Shown in pieces: positions 36,070 to 43,522 of a stretch of 64,000 nt of DNA (position 1 is the stretch's first letter; every line of letters begins with the position of its first letter). The DNA is from DATKRB01 sp035532415. GTDB taxonomy: Bacteria; Actinomycetota; Acidimicrobiia; Acidimicrobiales; RAAP-2. The stretch lies in the NCBI GenBank assembly GCA_035532415.1, contig DATKRB010000048.1, positions 1-64,000 of the forward strand. Direction: 5' to 3'. The notes below the pieces were generated by a model, which saw only the letters and a list, made by a program, of their open reading frames with translations, had not been told where the DNA came from and made no database searches. The translations under genes were made by a program, and so were the position numbers.

Positions 36070-36669
36070 CTACTTGAGCAGGAAGAGACAGCTGTAGAGG
36101 CCGATCCACACGACATCGACGAAGTGCCAGTAGTAGCTGACGCCCTGTACGACCGAGAGCTCTCCGGGGTCGCCGCCCTGCCGTCCCTTCATGCGGCCGA
36201 GAAGGAAGACCATTGCGACCAGTCCGAGGAACACGTGCAATCCGTGCAGGCCCGACATGATGAAGAAGAGGGAACCGTAGGCGTTCGTGGAGGCCCGGGT
36301 GGTGATGGTGGCCCACTCCACAACCTGGTTGGCGAGGAACGCGGCACCGAGCAGGATCGTCCAGACGATCCAGATCCGGGCCGACGCCCGCTTCCGCCAC
36401 TCCGCCTGCCGCACCGCCCACTGCATGGTGAAGCTCGACGAGACGAGGACGGCGGTGAAGATCCCTGCCCGGATGGTGTCGAGGTGCGTACCGGCGGGCG
36501 GCCAGACGGCGTGCTCCGAGCGGATGGTGAAGAACGCGGCGAACAGCCCGCTGAAGAACATCAGCTCGGAGCCGAGCCAGATCATGACCCCGATGGCAAG
36601 CATGGGGGGACGGTCGTGGACGATCTTGCCCTGGTCGGACGGGCGGCCCACCGAGATCGCCTGGCTCAC
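36070..36669 (-). CDS. ctaE: Cytochrome c oxidase subunit III (CtaE)
   Basis: The 199-residue protein has five membrane spans and subunit III landmarks: IWLGSELMFFSGLFAAF near the start and HGLHVFLGL and YYWHFVDVVWIGLY near the end. It binds subunit I and protects turnover. GTG start. It heads the ctaE-qcrC-qcrA-qcrB operon, the usual actinobacterial order. A TAGGAA/AAATAC stretch 8-15 bases before the start could be part of its promoter. Confidence 0.95.
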   Translation of the reverse strand: MSQAISVGRPSDQGKIVHDRPPMLAIGVMIWLGSELMFFSGLFAAFFTIRSEHAVWPPAGTHLDTIRAGIFTAVLVSSSFTMQWAVRQAEWRKRASARIWIVWTILLGAAFLANQVVEWATITTRASTNAYGSLFFIMSGLHGLHVFLGLVAMVFLLGRMKGRQGGDPGELSVVQGVSYYWHFVDVVWIGLYSCLFLLK

Positions 36670-36746
36670 GGGGTATTTCCTACTCGACGGCGACCACCGG
36701 GCGCCAACATGCAGGTGGCGGGACCGGCCCCCGGGCCCTTTGGGAC

Positions 36747-36766
36747 GCCGGCCCCGACGGGCCGGC
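36747..36766 (-). terminator. Strong hairpin after helD
   Basis: GCCGGCCC pairs with GGGCCGGC around a CGAC tetraloop, an 8-bp perfect stem. It begins six bases past the helD stop codon. There is no U-tract. It separates helD from the ctaE operon on the same strand. Confidence 0.6.
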
Positions 36767-36771
36767 CCGGA

Positions 36772-39195
36772 TCAGAGCAGTTCTCCGGGCGGGTCCGTCG
36801 CCAGCGCGGCGGGCAGGGGGAGCGAGTGGACGAGGACGAGACGGCGGGTGGGTCGGGTCATCGCCACGTACAGGACCCTGAGACCCCGGGTCGTCGCCGT
36901 CGGGGGCACCTCGCCGCGGTCCGTGAGGTCCTCGGCCGCGACCAGGGCCGGCTCGACCACCACCACCGAGTCGAACTCGAGCCCGTTCACCTCGTCGGCG
37001 GGCAGGACGACCAGGGGGGCCGCAAGACCGGCCCCGCGCACGTCGCGCGGGTCGACCGCGGCCAGGCCGCGATCGTGCAGGGCCCGGACCAGCCCCGGGA
37101 GGAGGGATGTCGAAGCCAGGACCGCGGTCCGGCCCGGTGCCACGGCCGTCATCTCGTCCTCGGCGAGCTCCGCCACCACCTCCGTCAGCAGGGACGAAGA
37201 GGTCGCGACCACGACCGGGGGCCACCCGGACCGGCGGACCGGCCGAGGCGGCGTCAGCCCGGGCGCCGCCTCGGCCAGAACCCGGGCGGCCAGCTCGACG
37301 ACCTCGGCCGGCGTGCGGTAGCTCACGGTCAGCTCCACCCGGCGGGCCGGCCGGTTCGGGCTCAGGTGCCGGGCCACTTCGTGCCAGTCTTCCGGCGCCC
37401 ACGGGCCGGTGGCCTGGGCGATGTCCCCGACCACCGTCATCGAGCCCGACAGGGACCGCCTTGCCAGCATCCGGAGCTGCATCGGCGAGAGGTCCTGCAC
37501 CTCGTCGACCACGATGTGCCCGTAGGAGCGGATCTCCTCCCCTTCCGGCACCGGGGTGCTCGCCGCCGGCAGCGGGGAGGTGTCGAGCCCGCTCGGCCAG
37601 AATCCGGCTTCGGCCCGCGCCCGGGCGCGCTCGTTGGCCTGGTCGCGAGGCCGGGCCCGGCGGGCGACGCGGGGGCCGAGCAGCTGCCGGGCCTCGTCGA
37701 CCAGCGCCGCGTCGGCGACCGTGAAGGGGGCCTCGCCGAGCGAAGCGCTGCGTGGCCGGTAGAGGGAGTCCAGCTCGTCCGGCGCGAGGATCCCCTTGCC
37801 GGCGGCGGCCAACAAAGGACGGGCACCGAGGAGGTCGTGGACGAGCTCGTGCGGGGCGAGGCGGGGCCACATCCGATCGAGGGCTTCCACCACCTCGGGG
37901 GCGCGGCGGATCCGGCGCCGTAGCTCGGCCAGGTCGGACGCTTCGTCGGACGGGCCGGATCCGCCGGCCGCCTCTGACGGGTCGGGCCCGCCGGCTGCCT
38001 CGGACGGGCCGGATCCGCCGGCCGCCTCTGACGGGCCGGGCCCGCCGAGGCGCGAGGTGTACTGGTCGCTCAGTCTGGCCACCACCTGTTGCTCCACGAA
38101 CCGGCGGCGGGCGTTGTGGGTCCCCGGCCGCCGGCGGGCCGTCCCGACGATCTCTGCCGACGACCGCGTGCCGAGCCGCAGCACGACCGGCCCGAACGGC
38201 AGCACCAGGTCCCGCCGGAGTGCCCGCTCGCGGGTGGCCACCGCCTGGGCGATCACCCGGGTCATCCGGGCCTCTCCCTTCAGCCGGGCCACCGCGGCCG
38301 TGTCCTTCCCCCGTACCCGGATCTCGGGCACGAGCCCGCCGACCGTCGACAACGTGACCCCGGTCTCGCCGAGAGAGGGCAACACCTGTTCGATGTAGCG
38401 CAAGAAGAGCGGGTTCGGCCCGACGACCAGGACGCCCTGGCGCTCGAGGGGGAAACGGTGCGTGTACAGGAGGTACGCCGCCCGGTGCAGGGCCACGGCC
38501 GTCTTGCCGGTACCCGGCCCGCCCTGCACCATCAGCACCCCGGCCAGGGGTGAGCGGACGATCTCGTCCTGCTCCCGCTGGATGGTGGCCACGATGTCAC
38601 CCATGTGACCGGTGCGGACCTGGCCCAGAGCAGCCAGGAGCGCCCCGGGCCCGCCGAGGACCAAGCCCTCGGTCGCCAGCCCGCCCGGCCCGGCGGGCGC
38701 CGGCGCACCGGTCGGGGTCGGGCCCCCGGGCCCTCCCCCGGCTCGGGCGAAGTACTCGTCCTCTATCCCCACCACCGTGCGGCCCCGCACCGCGAGGTGC
38801 CGCCGGCGGGCCAGTCCCTGGGGGTCGAGCCCCGTGGCCCGGTAGAACGGCTCGGCCACCGGCGCCCGCCAGTCCACCACCAGGGGCTCGTGGTCCGGCC
38901 CGGAGACGGCCAGGCGCCCGATGTGGAACGACTCGCCCTCGAGCTGCCCGTCCTCGGGCTGCTGGTCGATGCGCCCGAAGCAGATTGCCTGGTCGCCGAT
39001 GTCGAGCTGGGCCAGGCGGGCAAGGCTCGTACGGACGACGATGTCCCGCTCGGTCCGCGACTGAAACGTGCCGCCGCGGCCCAGGTCGAGGACGGACTCG
39101 AGCATCCGGTTGGCGTCACCCCGCATCACGTCGAGCCCCCGGTGGGCGCGGTCGAGGAAGCGCTGCTCCTCCTCGAGCTCCGGATCAGTGGCCAC
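36772..39195 (-). CDS. helD: HelD-like UvrD/Rep superfamily helicase
   Basis: The 807-residue protein has a Glu-rich N-terminal arm, GGPGTGKT (Walker A) at residues 225-232, DEVQDLSP near residue 560, SYRTPAE and a C-terminal LYVAMTRPTRR motif. The layout fits HelD, which removes RNA polymerase from stalled sites; relatives in Streptomyces and mycobacteria protect polymerase from rifampicin. A DNA repair helicase role cannot be excluded. A 54-bp-period repeat gives a Gly/Ser/Pro linker near residue 385-420. The GTG start was chosen because the Pro/Arg-rich frame upstream looks non-coding. A possible -10 lies 45 bases before. Confidence 0.8.
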   Translation of the reverse strand: MATDPELEEEQRFLDRAHRGLDVMRGDANRMLESVLDLGRGGTFQSRTERDIVVRTSLARLAQLDIGDQAICFGRIDQQPEDGQLEGESFHIGRLAVSGPDHEPLVVDWRAPVAEPFYRATGLDPQGLARRRHLAVRGRTVVGIEDEYFARAGGGPGGPTPTGAPAPAGPGGLATEGLVLGGPGALLAALGQVRTGHMGDIVATIQREQDEIVRSPLAGVLMVQGGPGTGKTAVALHRAAYLLYTHRFPLERQGVLVVGPNPLFLRYIEQVLPSLGETGVTLSTVGGLVPEIRVRGKDTAAVARLKGEARMTRVIAQAVATRERALRRDLVLPFGPVVLRLGTRSSAEIVGTARRRPGTHNARRRFVEQQVVARLSDQYTSRLGGPGPSEAAGGSGPSEAAGGPDPSEAAGGSGPSDEASDLAELRRRIRRAPEVVEALDRMWPRLAPHELVHDLLGARPLLAAAGKGILAPDELDSLYRPRSASLGEAPFTVADAALVDEARQLLGPRVARRARPRDQANERARARAEAGFWPSGLDTSPLPAASTPVPEGEEIRSYGHIVVDEVQDLSPMQLRMLARRSLSGSMTVVGDIAQATGPWAPEDWHEVARHLSPNRPARRVELTVSYRTPAEVVELAARVLAEAAPGLTPPRPVRRSGWPPVVVATSSSLLTEVVAELAEDEMTAVAPGRTAVLASTSLLPGLVRALHDRGLAAVDPRDVRGAGLAAPLVVLPADEVNGLEFDSVVVVEPALVAAEDLTDRGEVPPTATTRGLRVLYVAMTRPTRRLVLVHSLPLPAALATDPPGELL
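37947..38046. repeat. 54-bp-period repeat inside helD
   Basis: A 35-base block starting CGGACGGGCCGGATCC at 37947 recurs exactly at 38001. Each 54-base period is two related 27-base halves. It encodes GSGPSEAA/GPDPSEAA-like linker units in frame. Confidence 0.85.
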
Positions 39196-39241
39196 GTCGA
39201 CCCTGCAACTCCCCTTCTCTCCCCGATCGAGGAAACCTATG

Positions 39242-39247
39242 ATTCTA
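39242..39247 (-). promoter_or_regulatory. Possible -10 element of helD
   Basis: TAGAAT on the minus strand matches the TATAAT consensus at five of six positions. It lies 46 bases before the helD GTG. A leader of about 40 bases with GGGGAG would result. No good -35 is seen. Confidence 0.4.
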
Positions 39248-39280
39248 CGGCCTCGGGCGCACCCGCGTTCCGGGCCGGCT

Positions 39281-39343
39281 CGGGCGGGCGGGCGAGGAGG
39301 CGGTCGGTCGGGCGGTCGGGCGGGCGGGCGAGGAGGCGGTCGG
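39281..39343. repeat. G-rich 36-bp tandem repeat between helD and ybjQ
   Basis: A 27-base block starting CGGGCGGGCGGGCGAGG at 39281 recurs exactly at 39317, a period of 36. Runs of three or more G are abundant on the plus strand. It lies in the divergent gap before both genes. Confidence 0.9.
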
Positions 39344-39429
39344 GTGGTCCCCCGGCCCCGGGCCTGCAAGGATCTGTTCGCCGGCACGGTCTCGACCTCG
39401 GCGGCACCACCATCTCCCGAGGAGGACTG

Positions 39430-39753
39430 ATGTTGATCTCGACGATGAACGACGCCCCGGGGTATCGCGTGACCCGGGTGATCGGCGAGTGCTTCGGTCT
39501 GACGGTCCGCTCCCGCAACGCGTTCTCGCAGGCCGGGGCCGGCCTGAAGTCCTTGCTCGGGGGGGAGCTACGCGGGATGACGAAGAACCTGCAGTCGAGC
39601 CGCGAGGACGTGATCCGGCGGATGGTCGACGAGGCCGAGGCGAAGGGGGGCAACGCGGTCCTGGCCATGCGCTTCGACACCTCCGACATGGGTGGGAACT
39701 GGACCGAGATCTGCGCCTACGGGACCGCGGTCGTCGTCGAGCCCATCGCCTGA
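39430..39753 (+). CDS. YbjQ/UPF0145 family protein
   Basis: The 107-residue protein has the usual length of the YbjQ family and its conserved parts: the N-terminal VIGECFGLTVRSRN-like strand, NLQSSREDVIRRM, and GGNAVLAMRFDTSDM. The fold forms a barrel-like oligomer; a heavy-metal-binding role has been suggested from homology but not shown. AGGAGG lies four bases before the ATG. It stands between a divergent helD and hemE with no obvious tie to either. Confidence 0.85.
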   Translation: MLISTMNDAPGYRVTRVIGECFGLTVRSRNAFSQAGAGLKSLLGGELRGMTKNLQSSREDVIRRMVDEAEAKGGNAVLAMRFDTSDMGGNWTEICAYGTAVVVEPIA

Positions 39754-39769
39754 TCCGGGACCAGGACCG

Positions 39770-40915
39770 GTGTCGACGGACGGAGCGGCGAACGGCGACG
39801 GGAGCCCGGGACCCGTGCCGCGAGCGGCGCCGGTGAGTCGGGCGGCGGCGGCACCGATCGATTCACCCCGGCCTCCCGAGCCGGACTTCCTGCGGGCGTG
39901 CCGGCGGGAGACGGTCGAGCGCACCCCGGTCTGGTTCATGCGCCAGGCCGGGAGATCGCTGCCCGAGTACCGGCGGGCACGCGGCGAGGGCAGCATCCTG
40001 AGCGCCATCGCGAACCCGGAGCTCGCCGCCGAGCTGACGCTCCAGCCGGTCCGGCGGTACGGGGTCGACGCCGCCATCCTGTTCTCCGACATCGTCGTTC
40101 CCGTCCACGCCATCGGGTTCGGCGTGGACGTCGTGGCCGGCAGGGGGCCGGTGGTGGCCGACCCGTTCCGATCCTCCGCCGACCTCCGGCGGCTGCGGCC
40201 GCTCGAGCCGGCCGTCGACGTCCCGTACGTGTCCGAGGCGGCGCGGGCCGTCGTGCGCGAGCTGGGCCCCGGCGTCCCACTGATCGGGTTCGCCGGCGCA
40301 CCGTTCACCGTGGCCAGCTACCTGATCGAGGGCGGCCCGTCGAGGACCTTCGGCAAGGTGAAGGCCTTCATGCACTCGGAGCCGGCGACCTGGGCGGCCC
40401 TCGTGGAACGTCTGGCGGACCTGACGGTCGCCTTCCTCAGGACCCAGGTCGAGGCCGGGGCCGGGGCCCTGCAGCTGTTCGACAGCTGGGCCGGCTGCCT
40501 GTCGCCCGCCGAGTACGAGCGGTTCGTGCTGCCGGTGACCAGGCAGGTCTTCCGCGACATCGGTGATCTCGGCGTGCCGACCATCCTCTTCGGCGTGGGC
40601 ACCGGGGAGCTGCTCACCCCGATGGCGACCAGCGGCGCCGGCGTGATCGGCGTCGACTGGCGGGTGCCGCTCGACGAGGCCCGGCGCCGGGTCGGGCCGG
40701 GGTGCGCGGTGCAGGGGAACCTCGACCCGGCCCGCTGCCTGGCAGCGTGGGACGTCGTGGCCGCCGGTGCCCGCGAGGTGCTGCGGTCTGCCGGAAGCGC
40801 ACCGGGGCACGTGTTCAACCTCGGTCACGGCGTGCTGCCCGAGACCGACCCGGGGATCCTCGGAGCGCTGGTGGACCTGGTGCACGCCGAAGGGCGGGCG
40901 GGTGTGCTCACATGA
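39770..40915 (+). CDS. hemE: Uroporphyrinogen decarboxylase
   Basis: The 381-residue protein has the family signatures PVWFMRQAGRSLPEYR near residue 60, FSDIVVP, GFAGAPFTVASYLIEGG, and FNLGHGV near the end. It decarboxylates uroporphyrinogen III to coproporphyrinogen III. The first 40 residues are not part of the family core. The GTG at 39770 is kept with weak ribosome-site support; GTG at 39833 would give 360 residues, nearer the normal length. Its stop overlaps the ferrochelatase ATG (ATGA). Confidence 0.93.
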   Translation: MSTDGAANGDGSPGPVPRAAPVSRAAAAPIDSPRPPEPDFLRACRRETVERTPVWFMRQAGRSLPEYRRARGEGSILSAIANPELAAELTLQPVRRYGVDAAILFSDIVVPVHAIGFGVDVVAGRGPVVADPFRSSADLRRLRPLEPAVDVPYVSEAARAVVRELGPGVPLIGFAGAPFTVASYLIEGGPSRTFGKVKAFMHSEPATWAALVERLADLTVAFLRTQVEAGAGALQLFDSWAGCLSPAEYERFVLPVTRQVFRDIGDLGVPTILFGVGTGELLTPMATSGAGVIGVDWRVPLDEARRRVGPGCAVQGNLDPARCLAAWDVVAAGAREVLRSAGSAPGHVFNLGHGVLPETDPGILGALVDLVHAEGRAGVLT

Positions 40916-41916
40916 GGACGGTGAGCCCAGCGCTGGTGGAAAGGGTCGGGGTGCTCGTCATGGCGCACGGGACCCCGGAGTCGCCCGCGGGCATACCGGC
41001 CTTCTACACGCGCATCCGCCGGGGAAACCCGCCCTCGGCCGAGCAGCTCGGCGACCTCCGCCGTCGCTACGAGGCCATCGGCGGGACCTCACCGCTGGCC
41101 CGCCACACGAGGGCCCAGGTCGACGGGCTCCGCCGCGAGCTCGATCTCGGGTCGCCGGGACGGTACGTGGTGGCCTTCGGCGCCAAGCACACGGAGCCAT
41201 CCATCGAGACGGCCGCCGTCGAGCTGGCCGAGGCAGGGGCGTCGCCGGTCATCGGCCTGGTCCTGACCCCGCACCCGTCCACCGCCGGCTCGGGCGAGTA
41301 CCTCCGGCGGGCAGCGGAGAGCCTCGCCGGCACCGGGGCGTCGCCCCCGTTCGTGGCCGTCGACCACTGGTACGAGTCGCCGGCGTTCGTACAGGTCCTC
41401 GCCGAAGGGGTCCGGACGTCGCTGGCGGCGATCGCCGACCGGGCGCCGGGGCGGTGCGTGGTCGTCTTCACCGCTCACTCGGTCCCCCGACGGGTGGTGG
41501 CCGGGGGCGACCGCTACCCCGAGCACGTCGAGCGGTCCGCCTCCCTCGTCGCCGAGTCGGCCCGGGTCGGCGACTGGCGGGTGGCCTGGCAGAGCGCCGG
41601 TCGGACCCCGGAGCCCTGGGTCGGCCCCGACCTGTTGGAGACCCTGCGCGGCCTCCCGTCGGAGGGCGTCAGCTCTGTGGTGGTGTGCCCCGTGGGGTTC
41701 GTGGCCGATCATCTCGAGGTCCTTTACGACCTCGATATCGAGGCCAGAGCGTTGGCCGAAGAGGCCGGGCTGGTCTTCGCCCGCACGCCGTCGGTCAACG
41801 ACGATCGGCGGTTCCTGCGCGCGCTGGCCGACATCGTCCGAGACGCCGATCGGGGTCGCTCCCGGCCGGACCGGGCCGGCGGGGACCGGACCGGCCCGGC
41901 GGTCGGAGGCCGTTGA
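40912..41916 (+). CDS. hemH: Coproporphyrin ferrochelatase (CpfC/HemH)
   Basis: The 334-residue protein has VLVMAHGTPESP at the start, FTAHSVPRRV around the metal-site histidine, and CPVGFVADHLEVLYDLDIEA with the conserved glutamate. It inserts iron into coproporphyrin III in the Gram-positive, coproporphyrin-dependent haem route, inferred from the neighbouring CgoX-type oxidase and actinobacterial context. There is no obvious 2Fe-2S cysteine cluster. Sequence does not by itself exclude protoporphyrin as substrate. Overlaps hemE; hemY begins two bases after it. Confidence 0.92.
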   Translation: MRTVSPALVERVGVLVMAHGTPESPAGIPAFYTRIRRGNPPSAEQLGDLRRRYEAIGGTSPLARHTRAQVDGLRRELDLGSPGRYVVAFGAKHTEPSIETAAVELAEAGASPVIGLVLTPHPSTAGSGEYLRRAAESLAGTGASPPFVAVDHWYESPAFVQVLAEGVRTSLAAIADRAPGRCVVVFTAHSVPRRVVAGGDRYPEHVERSASLVAESARVGDWRVAWQSAGRTPEPWVGPDLLETLRGLPSEGVSSVVVCPVGFVADHLEVLYDLDIEARALAEEAGLVFARTPSVNDDRRFLRALADIVRDADRGRSRPDRAGGDRTGPAVGGR

Positions 41917-41917
41917 G

Positions 41918-43522
41918 GTGGAGGCGGGCGGGCGCCTGCAGCGACCCACCATCGCGGTGATCGGGGGCGGGATCGCGGGGCTGGCCGCCGCTTGGGAACT
42001 GACCGGAGGATCCCAGGGGACCACCGGCGCCTCGCCCCGGGTCGTGCTGCTCGAGGCCACAGACCACCTGGGCGGCAAATTGCGCTCGGGCGAGCTCGAC
42101 GGGCAGGTGGTCGACCTGGGCCCCGACGGGTTCCTCGGCCGCCGCCCCGAGGCGACGACCCTGTGCCGCGAGGTCGGTCTGGGCGACGACCTGGTCCCCA
42201 TCGGGACCAGCGGTGCCTCTGTGTGGGCTCGGGGCCGTCTGCGACCCCTCCCCGACGGCCTCTCCCTCGGCGTGCCCACCCGGTTCTGGCCGGCGGCACG
42301 CTCGGGCATCCTCGGGTTCGCCGGCTCGCTCCGTCTGCTGGTGGACCTGATCTCGCCGCGCCCCGATCTCCGAGGGCCCCTGGGCGACCGGGCCATCGGG
42401 CCCCTCGTCGCCCGCAAGCTCGGCTCCCGGGTCGTCGACAGGCTCGTCGACCCACTTGTCGGCGGCATCCACGCGGGCAGCGTCGCCGACATGAGCGCCG
42501 CCGCGGTGTTCCCCCTGCTCCTCGCGGTGGCGCAGCAACGCGGCAGCTTCATGCGGGCGCTCGGGCGCGCTGCGGGACCGGCCGCCCAAAGTCCGGCCCC
42601 TCCTGGTGAGGGGCCGGACGGCGGTGCGGGACCGGCCGCCGGGGGGCCGGCGTCGGACGGCGCTGCAGGACCGGCCTTCTGGGCCCTCCGCGGGGGCATG
42701 GGCACGTTGGTGGACCGTCTCGCAGAGGTTCTCACCGGCCGCGGGGTCGTGATCCGAACCAAGGCACCGGTGGAGCTCATCGACCGCGGCGCGGCACCCG
42801 GCAGCAACTGGGTGCTGCACACCGCCGACGGACCCGTCCCGGCCGACGGGATCGTCCTGGCGGTTCCCGCGCCTGCGGCGGCCGAGCTCCTCGCCCCCCA
42901 CGACGCCGACGCGGCCACGCTCCTGCGGGGCATCGACCACGCGTCGGTGGCGCTCGTCACCCTCTCCTACCCCGAGGCGGCGGTCCCGGCCTCGCTGCAC
43001 GGGACGGGCCTGCTCGTCCCGCAGGGCCCCACCCCCGTCGTGGCCGCGGCCGGCGGCGAGGGTGGGGCCGGCGGAACCGGCGGCGGCTCGGGCGACGGGA
43101 CGACCCTGATCACCGCCTGCACCTACCTCTCCCGGAAGTGGCCCCACCTGGCCCGCCCGGGATCGGTGCTCATCCGGGCCTCGGTCGGGAGGCTCGGCGA
43201 CACGCGGGCCGAGTCGCTCGACGATCCGGCCCTGGTCGACCGGGTGGTCCGCGAGCTCGAGGTGATCGTCGGCCTGACCGCCCGGCCCGACAGCTGGCGG
43301 GTCACCAGGTGGCCGGGCGCCTTCCCCCAGTACCGGGTCCACCACCTCCTGCGGGTCACCGGGATCGAGTCGGCGCTGAAGCGACTCCCGGCGTTCGTCG
43401 TGGCCGGGGCGGCCTACCGGGGTGTCGGGATCCCGGCCTGCATCGGGAGCGGCAGGAACGCCGCCCGGTCGGTGCTGGAAGAGCTGGCCGTGCCGGCGGG
43501 CGAGGCCGGTCCCGCCGGATGA
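41918..43522 (+). CDS. hemY: Coproporphyrinogen III/protoporphyrinogen oxidase (HemY/CgoX type)
   Basis: The 534-residue flavoprotein starts with IAVIGGGIAGLAAAWEL for FAD binding, then LLEATDHLGGKLRS and VDLGPDGFLGR, all typical of HemY. Its length exceeds the usual 450-480 because of an Ala/Gly/Pro-rich insertion near residues 215-250 and a Gly-rich one near 375-395. It oxidises coproporphyrinogen III to coproporphyrin III, feeding the ferrochelatase encoded before it. GTG start; the stop overlaps lnt (ATGA). No hemQ is in the window. Confidence 0.91.
   Translation: MEAGGRLQRPTIAVIGGGIAGLAAAWELTGGSQGTTGASPRVVLLEATDHLGGKLRSGELDGQVVDLGPDGFLGRRPEATTLCREVGLGDDLVPIGTSGASVWARGRLRPLPDGLSLGVPTRFWPAARSGILGFAGSLRLLVDLISPRPDLRGPLGDRAIGPLVARKLGSRVVDRLVDPLVGGIHAGSVADMSAAAVFPLLLAVAQQRGSFMRALGRAAGPAAQSPAPPGEGPDGGAGPAAGGPASDGAAGPAFWALRGGMGTLVDRLAEVLTGRGVVIRTKAPVELIDRGAAPGSNWVLHTADGPVPADGIVLAVPAPAAAELLAPHDADAATLLRGIDHASVALVTLSYPEAAVPASLHGTGLLVPQGPTPVVAAAGGEGGAGGTGGGSGDGTTLITACTYLSRKWPHLARPGSVLIRASVGRLGDTRAESLDDPALVDRVVRELEVIVGLTARPDSWRVTRWPGAFPQYRVHHLLRVTGIESALKRLPAFVVAGAAYRGVGIPACIGSGRNAARSVLEELAVPAGEAGPAG

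Noticed and set aside
39196..39387. 64-codon N-terminal extension of helD
   Set aside because: It is Pro/Arg repeat sequence lying in the 36-bp tandem repeat; a possible -10 box (39242-39247) sits inside it.
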